Positions 23,036 to 33,440 of a stretch of 64,000 nucleotides of DNA are shown here, piece by piece. The notes under the pieces were generated by a model. It had not been told where the DNA came from. It saw only the letters and a program-made list of their open reading frames with translations, and searched no databases. Location of the stretch: NCBI GenBank assembly GCA_035079385.1, contig JAVHKY010000030.1, forward strand, positions 6,735,001 through 6,799,000, written 5' to 3'. Position numbers and translations under genes: made by a program. The stretch is from Aspidiotus rigidus (Eukaryota; Arthropoda; Insecta; Hemiptera; Diaspididae). Within the stretch, counting starts at the first letter, position 1; every line of letters begins with the position of its first letter.

Positions 23036-23262
23036 AAAAAATATGTAGAAAGTTTTTTTATAAGAATTTTTACGCGGAACAATTTCTATCCAAACATTTT
23101 TTTTTTCCAAAATCATTTGCTCGCAACTTGGAGCTTGAAAATGAAAAATTACCCACTTGCATCCCCCTGGAGGAAAAACTTCCATTCGGAATGTCGGGGA
23201 AACTTGGGAAAAGACTCAAGAAAGGATTTCTAACAATTTTCCTGAGTTTCGTTTCTGTATCA
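23036..23262 (+). mobile_element. Deletion derivative of the FLYWCH-MULE element
   Basis: The first about 140 bases match 19610-19775 and the remaining about 80 bases match 20715-20800, so the transposase is cleanly missing. This is what a non-autonomous internal-deletion derivative looks like. Ends and target duplication could not be fixed. Confidence 0.6.
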
Positions 23263-23264
23263 TC

Positions 23265-24985
23265 TGTTGTATATTATAATGACTAATTTTATTGGACCAT
23301 ACGAGCAGCGATCGAGTAGGTGTCCTGGAACAGTCGACTACTTCTTCACTTTCTGTTTTCCTTCAAGTATAGAAGTTGAGATTTGTTTAGATTTTTCCCA
23401 TCCCCATCAATTTTCATTCTTCGACAGCTGTCGGAAATTCGTTGTTTTAACCCGTGTAATACAACTATAAAAGCGCAGCACCAGCCGCAGCAAGTGAACC
23501 ACATTCCTCGTCGTCTGCGACATTTGTAAAGGGTGAACTTACAAACATTAGCAAGAGGATGAATAATCTCATCCACGCAAAGTAGTGGCGACAGCGACGA
23601 AGACGTTATTATCGCGTTAGGGTGTACAAGTAAACTTCGATGTACGTACTTTCTTCCCTTTTGAAGCTGTAACACGCAAAAACCCCACAACTATTCACGT
23701 TTTCACAGAGAAACGGTCTACGGTGGGAATTTATGTGAAAACTTTCCTTCTTCCTGGAATGTGTTTCGGACTTGAATTATTATATTGTGCGTAAGACTGA
23801 GTAGTATAGAACGCTAGTGAGAATGGAAGATCGAGTCTGTATACCGCTATCTCAAAAATGACTCTCGTTTCGTTTAGAAAGAAAAACATATAATGTAAAC
23901 GGAATGGACAGAAAGTCTCTATCGGCGATCCACTCGTAAGTATACGTGATCACCATTGAGCCTTGAAAAAATAACACCGAGGAAGAGAGCGAGAAAGAGA
24001 CCTTCAAAAAACAGAGAACGGCGAGAAATGTGTTGCAGAAGTTGGAGAATTTGAAAATTGTTTCCAAGTATATGACAAGCGACTTTCTGAAGGAGGAGGG
24101 TAGAGCCTAATCCTTTATTCGAGACCTGATTAGGAGAGGTAGTTATGTTCCCTTATAAATAGTCTGTGGGTACAACGGTTTTACGTGCATTGTGTACACG
24201 CGTACACGGTATCTATCTAAAGTACTGAGACTAATTTCTCTCTCTGGTCTCTTTTAATGTTCGCAATGCTCGGCAGTTAACGCGGTAAATTCACCTTTTA
24301 ACGTAAACTTATATATTATTTTACCTTTTATAAATAGGCTAAGGGATTTCGCGCAGCTCAAAAACGCGTGTAATAAACGGGAAATTTATGTCGAAGAACT
24401 CCTCATATAATATTCTTATATTAACTAAGTAGTCCGCGTTTTTGTGCGACGTGGGATATGAATTATCACGAGAGAAATGAAAAATATTAAAGACAGAGAA
24501 TATCATTGAACGAAAAAGGGAATATTTAGAGCTGTACTATATTATTAGTACCACATGTGGGGGAAATAATTTGAATAAAACGATTGAACGATTAAAAATG
24601 AATATTATGTGAATTTTCTGGCGTCAACTTACGATTATTCAGTCTGAAGTATCATATTGACAAAATTACGAGCCAATACATCATACACTTATATGATCTG
24701 GTGCTTTTGGGTATGTAGCTCGTAGATCATTTCTCTATCTTCTTTTAACAAGGGATCATGTTTTATCAGGGGTTGTTGGGGAAGAATATCCGTCATACTT
24801 TTCAAGGGGAAGGGAGACGGCTCATCCCTTGTTCAGAGCCGTGAAAAAATTTTTAGCATCGAGTTACAAGAATCGGAAATTAGGGGACTCAGGAAAATTT
24901 AATTACAAATATTCTCTCATTGAAATTCATATTGAGTGTGGAGAGCTCTGGATATTGAAAAAATTTTCAAGCATACAATTCTACT
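23265..24985. other. Unassigned DNA
   Basis: No domain or repeat recognised. A TATAAATAG at about 24154 has no good initiator or coding sequence downstream. Confidence 0.35.
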
Positions 24986-24997
24986 TCATTAGTTAGC

Positions 24998-25035
24998 TCA
25001 CAAGAGTACTTTCGGCTACTGCCCCTAATGACGAA
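24998..25035 (-). ncRNA. Degraded hammerhead-like PLE terminus
   Basis: On the minus strand GTCATTAGGGGCAGTAGCC then GAAAGTACTC parallels the motif at 7778-7820 (CTGATGATGGC... GCCGAAAGTAC). The CTGATGA box is changed, so this is a relic. Confidence 0.4.
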
Positions 25036-25065
25036 CAAGGCCTTGAACGTGAGTTTAAAAAACTG

Positions 25066-25235
25066 TGATCCGATTGGTTGTAACAATGCTGTATTGCAAT
25101 TGGTTTACTCATAAAACATATTATTTCTTGTAATATGACACTGCGTTCTTATTGGCTCTAACATGCCGCGTCGTAATTGGTTTCCCTCATTTGAACTGAG
25201 TGCTGCGTTCCTATCGGATACCAGGTTTGCTGTCA
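25066..25235. repeat. Diverged tandem units with ATTGG (CCAAT-box) words
   Basis: ATTGG recurs near 25076, 25100, 25152 and 25182, with GCTGYATT- and CTGCGTTC-type lead-ins. It could be a degenerate tandem repeat or a cluster of inverted CCAAT boxes. No gene start is seen after it. Confidence 0.4.
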
Positions 25236-25295
25236 TCTTATTCGTCGGTTCTGATCTTCTTCTCTCGTCTAGTCACCAGGCTATACTCTGTTCTT

Positions 25296-25415
25296 GTTAA
25301 GAAAGCATAGAAAGTAGTTCGAAGTACCTACCACGGGAACGGAACGCTGCAAGTAATTTTAATCTACCGTTCCGTACTCGAGGTAACTTCGTACTACTTT
25401 CTAACCTTTCTTAAC
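25296..25415. mobile_element. 110-bp palindromic MITE flanked by TTAA
   Basis: Arms GAAAGCATAGAAAGTAGTTC and, reversed, GAAAGGTTAGAAAGTAGTAC pair over about 45 bases. TTAA lies at each end (25297-25300 and 25411-25414). TTAA targets are typical of piggyBac-like MITEs; the terminal bases are not diagnostic. Confidence 0.6.
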
Positions 25416-25784
25416 GTGTGTTTCGTACAAAATGATAAAAAAACAACTTTCGGAGGACCTTTTTTAATTTTTAAAAACGAACGAAATTATTTACAAACTA
25501 CGAGTAATATTTTCTTTGGTAAGACGAAGGATTTAACAGTTTCAAAACGAACGACATACAATACGATACAAATACAATTTCAAAGCACGAACAAATACAA
25601 AACGATACTAACGAAGACTGATAATAACACACAAAAACGTCAAGATGACTGCTCTTGTAGAGACTGGTTTTCTTATCTCTGTACTGTTTACAGGATAACG
25701 ATAACGACTACAACAACGTGAACGGAGTATAAATAATTTTCTGCTGTCAAACGTGATTACACTGCGTGATTTTATATTATGCTT

Positions 25785-26130
25785 CATGTTTGGTACCATA
25801 CCAAAGGAGGAACTCCTCGCCCTGCTTCGAAACAACAGATATCAGAGGAACCTCGATGGGCCGAAGTACGCCAAAATTGTTGAAGAGGTATTGAGCCAGA
25901 ACTACTGCCGCTTCAGTAGAAAGTTCTCTATCCAGGAAAAGGGACTAGCAATGAGATCACCGCGGTCACCGATACTGGTGATGATATTCATGAGTGACAC
26001 GGAAGACAAGATATTGAAAGGAAGCAAGTACAGAAACTCGATCAAGTAGATGATATCCTAATAGTAGGGTCATGCACTAATAGATAGGTGGACTAATTCC
26101 TTTTTCTCGAAACAAATGCACAGTAGAAAA
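25785..26130 (+). pseudogene. PLE RT fragment (second lineage)
   Basis: Reads FGTIPKEELLALLRNNRYQ, EVLSQNYCRFS, then KGLAMRSPRSPILVMIFMSD (RT motif B, normally GLAMGSPLSPILADIFM) and EDKILKGSKYRNS. The YVDD region follows in another frame as VDDILIVGS (near 26045). It is the middle of a PLE reverse transcriptase; N-terminal and nuclease parts are absent. Closest in this window to the copy at 48.5 kb (FGTIPKEELLTLLLNNRYQ). Pseudogene. Confidence 0.8.
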
Positions 26131-26134
26131 TTAG

Positions 26135-26706
26135 AACAGTAGACCGCAGCATATCATTGGACTTCCGAAAAGAGATCTAAGTTGCAGCAGCCACTTAGCC
26201 CAATATGGGTTGGACGCTGTAGTTTGTTTCTTCACGCGCCCTCCAAAAGGCATTTACCCCTAAAATGCTGAAAGAGCACATCAAAATGTACATTCAAAAC
26301 GAGTCGTTACTCCATCAGGCAAATAATGGTGAACCCAGAGTGTGAATGAGTCGAAAATGAAAACATCGTTTGGGCGTGCTCATTCGTCTGAAAATGGTTC
26401 AGGTCCTACCTACGGCCCAGAACGTGTTTCTGGGACAAAAAAGGTGCGCCTAAGATATCTTTGGCGAAGAAAGCGTTGATGACACAATAATACATTGCAT
26501 TTTTTCCCTCTCAATATTGTACGTTTCAATTTTACGTGCATTGTGCATTTCAAATTTGCGTGTCTTGTAATTTTGCGGGCACTCCTTTTTCATTTAGGTA
26601 AATTTTCTGTTTCTTTTGCTCAACTTTTTTTTTTTTTTTTTTTTTTTTTGTTTTGTTTGAGTGCCATTGAATATTTTTTATTTACAAATAGCAAATGGGG
26701 CCAAAT
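26135..26706. other. Unassigned DNA with long T run
   Basis: T run of about 21 at 26629-26649 and a TTTTACGTGCATTGTGCATTTC stretch. No gene supported. Confidence 0.35.
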
Positions 26707-26850
26707 ACTTGTGACAGTGGCTTATTTCAAAATTCTCTCTGGGGGGAGTTATTGGTTAGATGAAAATTGCTGATTTTACAGGTTTTTGAAAGTTCTCTGA
26801 GGGGAGGGGAGGGATTGTCCCCAACCAGTAAATACGCCACTGACTCGCGA
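26707..26850. mobile_element. 128-bp hAT-type MITE with 8-bp target duplication
   Basis: 26715-26842 has 13-bp ends CAGTGGCTTATTT / AAATACGCCACTG (one mismatch). Flanks are ACTTGTGA and ACTCGCGA, an 8-bp duplication with two transitions. A CAGTGGCG-type end and 8-bp target suit hAT. Non-coding. Confidence 0.65.
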
Positions 26851-27415
26851 GTTATGTAAACATCTCGTATTCTTTACTGGCTTTCTAGTTCACTTCCTTT
26901 TTCAATCGGAGCAAGGTTTTGTTGTAACACGGTTTGTTGAGAAGTCGAATAAAAATTTCTCGATCACACTCGCCGTATATTTTCTTAATGCTCCTAAATT
27001 ACATATTTCTGATTGTTTATCCTCTTTCAGGAAAATTTTATGGTATATCCTCATTTGTATGCTCAAAATAGTATACAGACTGAACTCGGTTCAGTTATTC
27101 GCAAGCATCCGCCTACGTTCGCCTGTCGCGAATATAATCGTTCTGCGAACATATTTTTGACGACGAAAAGCGACTGAAGCAATTTTATTAGAAAGTATGT
27201 TTTGATTTCAGTTCAACGAACTACGGCTCGATATTATGAACGCGAAAGTTGGAAAAAAATTTGTCGTAAATTCAATCTATCGAAAAATCCGGCCGTAAAA
27301 GTGAAAAAAAGGAAAAGAAAAAATATATTCATTCGAGTATCCCAGTAAAAATATTTTCGGTGGCTGACTGCGTCACTTCTGTCTTCAAATCTCATTTTTG
27401 TTCACCCTCTTCGCT
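26851..27415. other. Unassigned DNA left of the LINE
   Basis: No domain or repeat recognised. Confidence 0.35.
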
Positions 27416-27516
27416 GATTTTCAACCTACTTTTTTTTTTTTTATTATTATTATTTATTTACAGGACTGCATAATTAAATACATTTACCGTAAGTTAGGAC
27501 AACAGATTATATTACA

Positions 27517-30159
27517 TTATAAGTCGAATATCCGTTTACGGCGGAGTCGACTGGTTTCATTGGTGTTATCCAGCAAAGTTAACGCCTCAGCATTAGGGTG
27601 GCGGTGCAATCGGGCAACATAACTATTGACCTTTCTGGTGATGATTTCTTCCACTGATTCTACCTTCAGTTCTGTTTGAAGTTGGTGATTGGTGATATAC
27701 CATGGCGCTTTCCCAATTGAACGGAGAAACTTGTTTTGGAATCTTGCTAGGATTGCAATATTAGAGTCGGCAGCTGTGCCCCAGATCTCCGCTCCATAAC
27801 TCCAAGCGGGCCGGAAGATTGAAGTGTAGACGAGTAACTTGTTTCGTGTTTTGACGTGAGGATGGTTGATAAGCCAACTGAATTTTAAGCGCAATAGATC
27901 AAGCATTTTGCGTTTGTGTAGTATGTGTTCATGCCAATTTAATTTGCTATCCAGATGGAGCCCCAAGTAACGAGCGGCATTGGCTACTGGGATTGGTTTG
28001 TTGTCCAGCATTGTAGGGATATATGGATGTGAACGGAGAGCAAAATCGATGCGCACAGATTTACTGTCGTTTAATTTAATTTTCCATTTACTGGCCCACT
28101 CAAATACAGCATTGGTTGCTGTTTGTAGATCGGCAGTTGCTTTTTCATAGGAAATGTTGTGTGTAATGAGACATGTGTCATCTGCGAAAAGACTAGTATT
28201 CGTTGACGGTGATTGTGGGATATCGCTGGTGTAAAGTAGGTACAGGGTTGGGCCGAGTACGGAACCTTGTGGTACTCCTGCTCTGATACATCTAAGCTGG
28301 GATGATGAAGTTCTGTAATTTATGTAAAAGTGACGATCTTGCAGATATGATAGCAATAGATTACATATTCCTGGTGGAAAATGATTTTTGATCTTGTGGA
28401 TGAGGCCCAAGTGCCATACTTTATCAAATGCCGCACTTACGTCGAGAAAGATGGCTGGAGCGAACTCTCTGTTTTCAAGAGCCTGTCTGGCTGTTTGCAC
28501 TAAACGATGGATCTGTTCCATTGGGGCGTGTTTTTCGCGGAATCCAAACTGAATGTCTGGTAGTAGATTTTTCTCGGTGATAATAGTATGTAGTCTGCGT
28601 AAGGTTAGCTTCTCAAAGATTTTGGCCGCAATTGGTAGAAGTGATATTGGTCTGTAAGAGCTTACCATTTCTGGTTCTTTACCCGGTTTATGTATGACGA
28701 TCATTTTAGCTATTTTCCAAGTTTTGGGGACGTATAATTGTCTAAAGCAGGAGTTGATGATGTTTGTAAGAAATACAATAGCTTTCTTGGAAAGTTCTCG
28801 AAACATGATAGGTGAGAGTTGATCATGGCCGGGTGATTTTCTTAGCTGGAGTTTATCGATAATTTTAGCGACTTCCATCGGTGATGTTGGACGCATTCTG
28901 CCTTCATTCCCAACTGGGAGAGTGGGCTGGATATCAGATTGAGTGTCATTTTCCTGAAACGCACCTTGAAAATATTCTGCGAACAGCTCGGCCTTTTCTT
29001 CATCACAGCGGGCCCATGTGTTGTCATTTTTCCGGAGTGGAGGATTTGGTGCTGGCGGTCTACGTAACCTTTTAGTTGCTGCCCATAGCGAATAGTTGGC
29101 TTCTTTTGTGGGTGCCAGTGAATCAACATAGCGAGTGAAGGAGTCGTTTTTCCATTTTTGAATTGCTTGTTTAGTGTCTTTGCAGAGTCTGTTGAAAATT
29201 GCTTTATTCTCAGTTGAACGGTGTCTTTGCCATGTTTTACGCGCGCATCGTCTTCTTTTGACTAAATTACAAATAAATTTCGGGTATTCGAATGGTAACA
29301 AGTCGGTAGCTCCATATTGAGTGGACAGTTTTGCAGCTTGAGTGAGAATTTTTGTGAATTTTTCTGCGGCAACGTCGATTTCAGTCTTAGTAGGTATTTT
29401 GGCACTCAGATTTACTAGGCTATCAATATTTTCGCGATAAAGGTTCCAGTCGGTGGTTTTGTTGACTAGTGGTTTAGTCAGCTCAATCTGCACTGGTGTG
29501 CTGAAGAAATCTAGTTGAACTGGAAGATGACCTGTGCTTAGATCAGTATGATTTTCAATTTTGAAATGATTACTTGGCAATCCTTTGAAGAGGTAGAAAT
29601 CGATAATATCAGGTTTCTTTTTGAGATCAGACGGCCAATGAGTTGGGCTGCTTGGAGCTATTGAAAGACAATGTGCTTTATGCATTGACTTGCGTAACAC
29701 TCTTCCTCGGGGGTTGCTGATTCTGGAGCCCCAACTGAGGTCCTTGGCATTGAAATCGCCTCCAAGTATCCAGTGGTCTTCAAGGTATTCAAACAGTTTG
29801 TCAAATTCAAATTCATTGGGCTGGCAGTTTGGAGGACAGTAGATACTGCCAACTTTGACTGATCGGTTATTCATTTTAATGGAGATAATTGCAGATTGAA
29901 TACTAGTTGAGACATACGCACCTACATCAAAGTGCTGTATGGATTTTCTTACAAGGGTGGCTGCTCCTCCTCTAGCTACTCCACTAGGGTGATTTGCCAG
30001 ATAAACTGCGTAATTATGAATTTTGGGTAGTGTAGTATAACTAGTTAGATGAGTTTCAGATATGAGAGCAATATCCACATTGTGTTTATGTAAGAAGTTT
30101 TCTAGCTCGTATTTACGAGCATGGAGACCGTCTGCATTCCAACAGATGATTTTCATCAT
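27517..30159 (-). CDS. LINE ORF2: APE endonuclease + reverse transcriptase, 880 aa
   Basis: Starts at ATG-ATG-AAA. Endonuclease: WNADG (Asn8), SETH (Glu35), SIYCPP (Tyr107), LGGDFNAKD (Asp135, Asn137), PDIIDF and TGHLPV near 215; the last replaces the commoner SDH. It nicks the target to prime reverse transcription. RT: KSPGHDQLSP, SYRPISLLP, FGFREKHAP, motif A FLDVSAAFDKVWH (about 565-577), motif B GVPQGSVLGP (about 620-630), catalytic FADD (about 657-660), YLGLHLD. Thumb-like region with YGAEIWG. No RNase H, as in Jockey-clade elements; the length is near that of Jockey ORF2. No frameshift or stop. Expressed presumably by re-initiation after ORF1. Confidence 0.92.
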   Translation of the reverse strand: MMKIICWNADGLHARKYELENFLHKHNVDIALISETHLTSYTTLPKIHNYAVYLANHPSGVARGGAATLVRKSIQHFDVGAYVSTSIQSAIISIKMNNRSVKVGSIYCPPNCQPNEFEFDKLFEYLEDHWILGGDFNAKDLSWGSRISNPRGRVLRKSMHKAHCLSIAPSSPTHWPSDLKKKPDIIDFYLFKGLPSNHFKIENHTDLSTGHLPVQLDFFSTPVQIELTKPLVNKTTDWNLYRENIDSLVNLSAKIPTKTEIDVAAEKFTKILTQAAKLSTQYGATDLLPFEYPKFICNLVKRRRCARKTWQRHRSTENKAIFNRLCKDTKQAIQKWKNDSFTRYVDSLAPTKEANYSLWAATKRLRRPPAPNPPLRKNDNTWARCDEEKAELFAEYFQGAFQENDTQSDIQPTLPVGNEGRMRPTSPMEVAKIIDKLQLRKSPGHDQLSPIMFRELSKKAIVFLTNIINSCFRQLYVPKTWKIAKMIVIHKPGKEPEMVSSYRPISLLPIAAKIFEKLTLRRLHTIITEKNLLPDIQFGFREKHAPMEQIHRLVQTARQALENREFAPAIFLDVSAAFDKVWHLGLIHKIKNHFPPGICNLLLSYLQDRHFYINYRTSSSQLRCIRAGVPQGSVLGPTLYLLYTSDIPQSPSTNTSLFADDTCLITHNISYEKATADLQTATNAVFEWASKWKIKLNDSKSVRIDFALRSHPYIPTMLDNKPIPVANAARYLGLHLDSKLNWHEHILHKRKMLDLLRLKFSWLINHPHVKTRNKLLVYTSIFRPAWSYGAEIWGTAADSNIAILARFQNKFLRSIGKAPWYITNHQLQTELKVESVEEIITRKVNSYVARLHRHPNAEALTLLDNTNETSRLRRKRIFDL

Positions 30160-30224
30160 CTTGTTGTTTGCTGACGAATTTTCCTCGGTGGGGAGGATAT
30201 GTTGTTTTCAAGGGATGAAACTCG

Positions 30225-31439
30225 TTATTCTAGATTGGTGAATTTGTCTAACATGGTTTTCTGCTTTTCCTCCATTCGTTGAAGCGATTCGAGAATTTTA
30301 GTCAGTTCACTGGTTGGTGCATGTGAGGTTAAAGCTGGTGTACTGAGATAGGAAGCTCCTTTAGTTTGCGAGGTGGCCACTGTTGAGGAGTAGGAACGTA
30401 GTTGGTTGCCTGTTTTAACTGCTGCAGGAGCCATAGAATTATTTTTAATGCGGTCTACTGCAGTCATTTTATTTGACTGTTTAGTCGCATTTATTCTTGA
30501 TTGATAGTAGGGACATCCTTTATAGTTGGCGGTGTGTTCACCTTGGCAATTGGCACAGATTGGTACGGCTCTTTGAGTTTTACAGTCTTTAGATAAGTGA
30601 CGTTCTGCACATTTCACGCATTTTGGGTTTTTAGTACAATAATTCTTTGTATGGCCGTAGTCCTGACACCTAATGCACTGAGGCAGGATTGGTATTTTTC
30701 TCGGCGGTTTGACTGAGATTTTCGAATAGCATAGTGTGTGAAGGTCATAGACCGTGCGATTATTTTCGGCCGTCTTGAGGTCAATTTTGAATAACGGAAG
30801 TTTGATTGTAACAGTTTTACCTTCTATTTTTTTCTTCAATTGCACATTGATGATATTAGTGACCGTATGGTTTTCTTCTAACAGTTCTGTTATGATATCG
30901 TTCACATCAGTAGTGGGATGCAGCCCACGTACATACACAGTGAACGGTTTATCATCGTGAAGCTGATATGTATGGTACTTGATAAAACCGAGTTCCGTCT
31001 TGTTATTTTCGGGAAGACTGGCATAATCTTGTAGTGCCTTGCGTAGCTTACGGTAGTCATCAGCCGATTTTAACGTGATTTTTACCTCACCATTTGATAA
31101 TGTTTTCATTTCGAGCGGACTAATATCTGCAGATGCGATCATGTCGTTGAACGCTTTGAAAGACTTTATTCCGGTAACAAAGTACGGAGGTGGCTTTTTT
31201 TCGTTCGTCACGGTGGATATTTGAGTTTCTTTCTGTTGTTCTGCGCTATTTTCCACAGCCATAGGTTGTGACACGCTATCTTGAATGTTGAGAGTCTGCG
31301 GCTTGAGAAATTTTTGAATTCCCAGCTGCTGCTTGAGAGTGGTGTTTTCCTCTTTAACAGTCTTGAGATCTGCTTGAGTTGCTCGAAGTTCCTCCTGAAG
31401 CTTACTAATGGAGTTCTGTAGCTCCTCCATAGTAGCCAT
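30225..31439 (-). CDS. LINE ORF1: gag-like nucleic-acid-binding protein, 404 aa
   Basis: The reading frame opens further upstream at a TTG, but the first ATG is at 31439 (MATMEELQ), which I take as the start. The N-terminus (about 3-42) is a heptad-like coiled coil (MEELQNSISKLQEELRATQ). A pre-C2HC-type region follows (about 90-240, with VYVRGLHPTTDVNDI). Then three zinc knuckles: CIRCQDYGHTKNYC (CX2CX4HX4C), CVKCAERHLSKDC and CANCQGEHTANYKGC. The C-terminus is Ser/Thr-rich and ends in a second short charged helix. Such proteins coat the LINE RNA in a particle needed for retrotransposition. Intact. Confidence 0.9.
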   Translation of the reverse strand: MATMEELQNSISKLQEELRATQADLKTVKEENTTLKQQLGIQKFLKPQTLNIQDSVSQPMAVENSAEQQKETQISTVTNEKKPPPYFVTGIKSFKAFNDMIASADISPLEMKTLSNGEVKITLKSADDYRKLRKALQDYASLPENNKTELGFIKYHTYQLHDDKPFTVYVRGLHPTTDVNDIITELLEENHTVTNIINVQLKKKIEGKTVTIKLPLFKIDLKTAENNRTVYDLHTLCYSKISVKPPRKIPILPQCIRCQDYGHTKNYCTKNPKCVKCAERHLSKDCKTQRAVPICANCQGEHTANYKGCPYYQSRINATKQSNKMTAVDRIKNNSMAPAAVKTGNQLRSYSSTVATSQTKGASYLSTPALTSHAPTSELTKILESLQRMEEKQKTMLDKFTNLE

Positions 31440-31657
31440 GGATGCCTGCAGGCACAAATGCCGAGATCACCAGTTGATTTTTGATTTTAAACAATATAAA
31501 AAAAAGAATTAAGCACTGTTTACAGGCACAAACGCGAATGCGAAGGCACTCAAACGAAGTACGCAAGAAGTAAAGAACGAACGTGTTGCTTTGTACACGA
31601 CACGATAAGAACTGAGATTTTCAACCTACTACATATACTTTACTCATAGGAAACTCA

Positions 31658-33440
31658 AGATTAACAGGGGGACCTGTTTTATGGGAAGGAGGGGGGGGAT
31701 GTGAATAAAAATGCCGGGCATCGTCCGGCAAACCGTGGGAATTGGTAAAATTTCAATATGACAAGAGGGGAACCTAAATAGTAAGGAAATGATTTAACAA
31801 AACTCTAGTGGACAAAGAAAAAAAATGTTACGTTTTTTTTCGCGTCAATTGCATTTTTGAAGATATTACGCCAACAGACATATTCAGGAGCAAAATTACC
31901 CCCTGAATCCAAACTTTGATATTGGCCAGCCGAATTTTGTTTCCTAGGGGTGTAAATTCAAGATGGAGCCTGGTAAAACCAATTAATCTACTTTAATTCT
32001 CCTACAAATGAAGTGCTGTTACGCCAACTTACGTCTGTAGGGGTAGAATTGCTCGCTGAATTTGGGTGTTAGCAAGCCGAATTTCGCTCACTTGGGGTGT
32101 AATTTCAAGATGGCGTATGGTAAAAGCAATACTAATTGTCCTACAAACAAATATCCATGTGTCACGTAAAGGTTCTCAAGGATTCATAAAGTAAACAGGT
32201 TATCATTATTGTAATATAGGTATGGAAAAGGACTGAACCAATTAGATGCCATTGCAGGACTGAAACAGCAGCGGGAAACCCGCTGTCCCGAGAATTTTTC
32301 CAAGTCCTCATCCTATCATATGAAGCTTAGAGCCTGAAGTTTTTTCATGTCCCGAAAATTATGATGTGACAACTTGAACGCGCTGCAATTTCAAGGAAGC
32401 CGTGTTTTTCCAAGTCCCCTCCTTCCATATATAGCTCAACAGTGGAAATTTTTCTGGATCCCTAGTTCGAGAGTCGATATTTTGCCAAGTCCTCCTCCTA
32501 TCATATATAGCTCGAGAGTCGAAAGTTTCCAAGTCCCCCTTCCCCCTCGCCGTGACGTCATCAACCTTGGGCCGCTCGCGGACAAACATTTCTCCAAAGT
32601 ACCCCAAACAATAGAAATAGCGGGTTCCCCGCTAAAAAAAACCAAATGGCAGCCAAATTCTAGTCAATATCAAGGTCAAAATTAATAAATTTTGACAATC
32701 GTGCGACAGAGGGTTATGTGATATCGTTGTCATGGCTTTCGGGGTCCAGAAGCTCATAAATTGATATCCGGAGAGGACTAGGATAATCTGAAGGCATTAT
32801 TTACGGATTGAGGGGAGGGAGACTTTCAGACAATATACCATTTTCATTTTTCAAGTGGCTACTTTCCTCTTCTGAAAACATTTATTAAACAAGTATAATT
32901 CCAACGCTTCTCTCAAATCAAAATAGACCTTCATATTGACTAAAATTTGGCCGCCATTTTTTTTTTTTATAGTTCTTTTCTATACCTATATTATATTTTG
33001 GTAAATAATGATAATGTGCTCACTTTATGCATCCTTGAGAACCTTTACATGATACACGGCTATTTGTTTGTGGGAGAATTAGTATGTATTTATGGCTTTT
33101 ACCAGGCGCCATCTTGAAATTGCGCCCAAGGGAGCAAAATTCGGCTTCTAACACCGACATTCAAATTCAGCGAGCAATTTTACCCCTAAAAAGGTAAGTT
33201 GGCGTAACGGCACTCCATTTGTAGGAGAATTTGTGTAGAATAATTGGTTTTACAAGGCCCCAGGAGGCAAAATTCGGCTTACTAACATCAAAATTCGGGT
33301 AATTTTACTCCTAGAAACGTCTATTGGCTTAATGTCTCAAGAAATGCAGTTGACGCGAAAAATAAAAAAATTGTCCAACAGACTATCATAAATGGCTCCC
33401 ATAAAACAGTTTCCCTTTTTGCCTCGATTAACAGGTTAAT
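31658..33440. mobile_element. Foldback-like element with long inverted arms
   Basis: Left arm about 31663-32240 and right arm about 32975-33437 are reverse complements over some 400 bases (shared lines CGCGTCAATTGCAT, TTACGCCAACTTAC, GCTCGCTGAATTT, TTCAAGATGGCG, AAAGGTTCTCAAGGAT). Each arm holds two tandem units of about 154 bases starting with TTACGCCAA (left arm 31865 and 32019). The left tip is AACAGG-GGGA-CCTGTTTTATGGG, the family A terminus; the right tip is a degraded CCATAAAACAG. The centre has family A lines and a nested element (32262-32640). No transposase. Long tandem-bearing arms recall Drosophila FB elements. Confidence 0.7.
32262..32640. mobile_element. Family A2 element, AGCGGG-type hairpin ends
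   Basis: Left end CAGCGGG-AAA-CCCGCTG (32269-32285) and right end TAGCGGG-TTC-CCCGCTA (32618-32634) are each perfect 7-bp palindromes round a 3-base core. Between them are AAGTCC, CTCGAGAGTCGA and CGTGACGTCATC lines. The same subterminal lines (GCTCGCGGACAAA, AAAGTACCCC) recur at 40.6-41.05 kb. It lies in the centre of the foldback-like element. Non-coding. Confidence 0.6.

Larger units (their letters stand above)
27416..31630 (-). mobile_element. Structurally complete Jockey-type LINE with 15-bp TSD
   Basis: The element spans 27431-31615 on the minus strand. Both flanks carry the identical 15-mer GATTTTCAACCTACT (27416-27430 and 31616-31630), a target-site duplication. The 3' end is an A12-13 tract preceded by AAT triplets. 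Two ORFs are intact: gag-like ORF1 (31439-30225) and endonuclease-RT ORF2 (30159-27517), 65 bases apart. The 5' leader is about 176 bases, the 3' UTR about 85. Perfect TSD, open frames and full domain set suggest recent insertion and possible activity. Confidence 0.9.
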
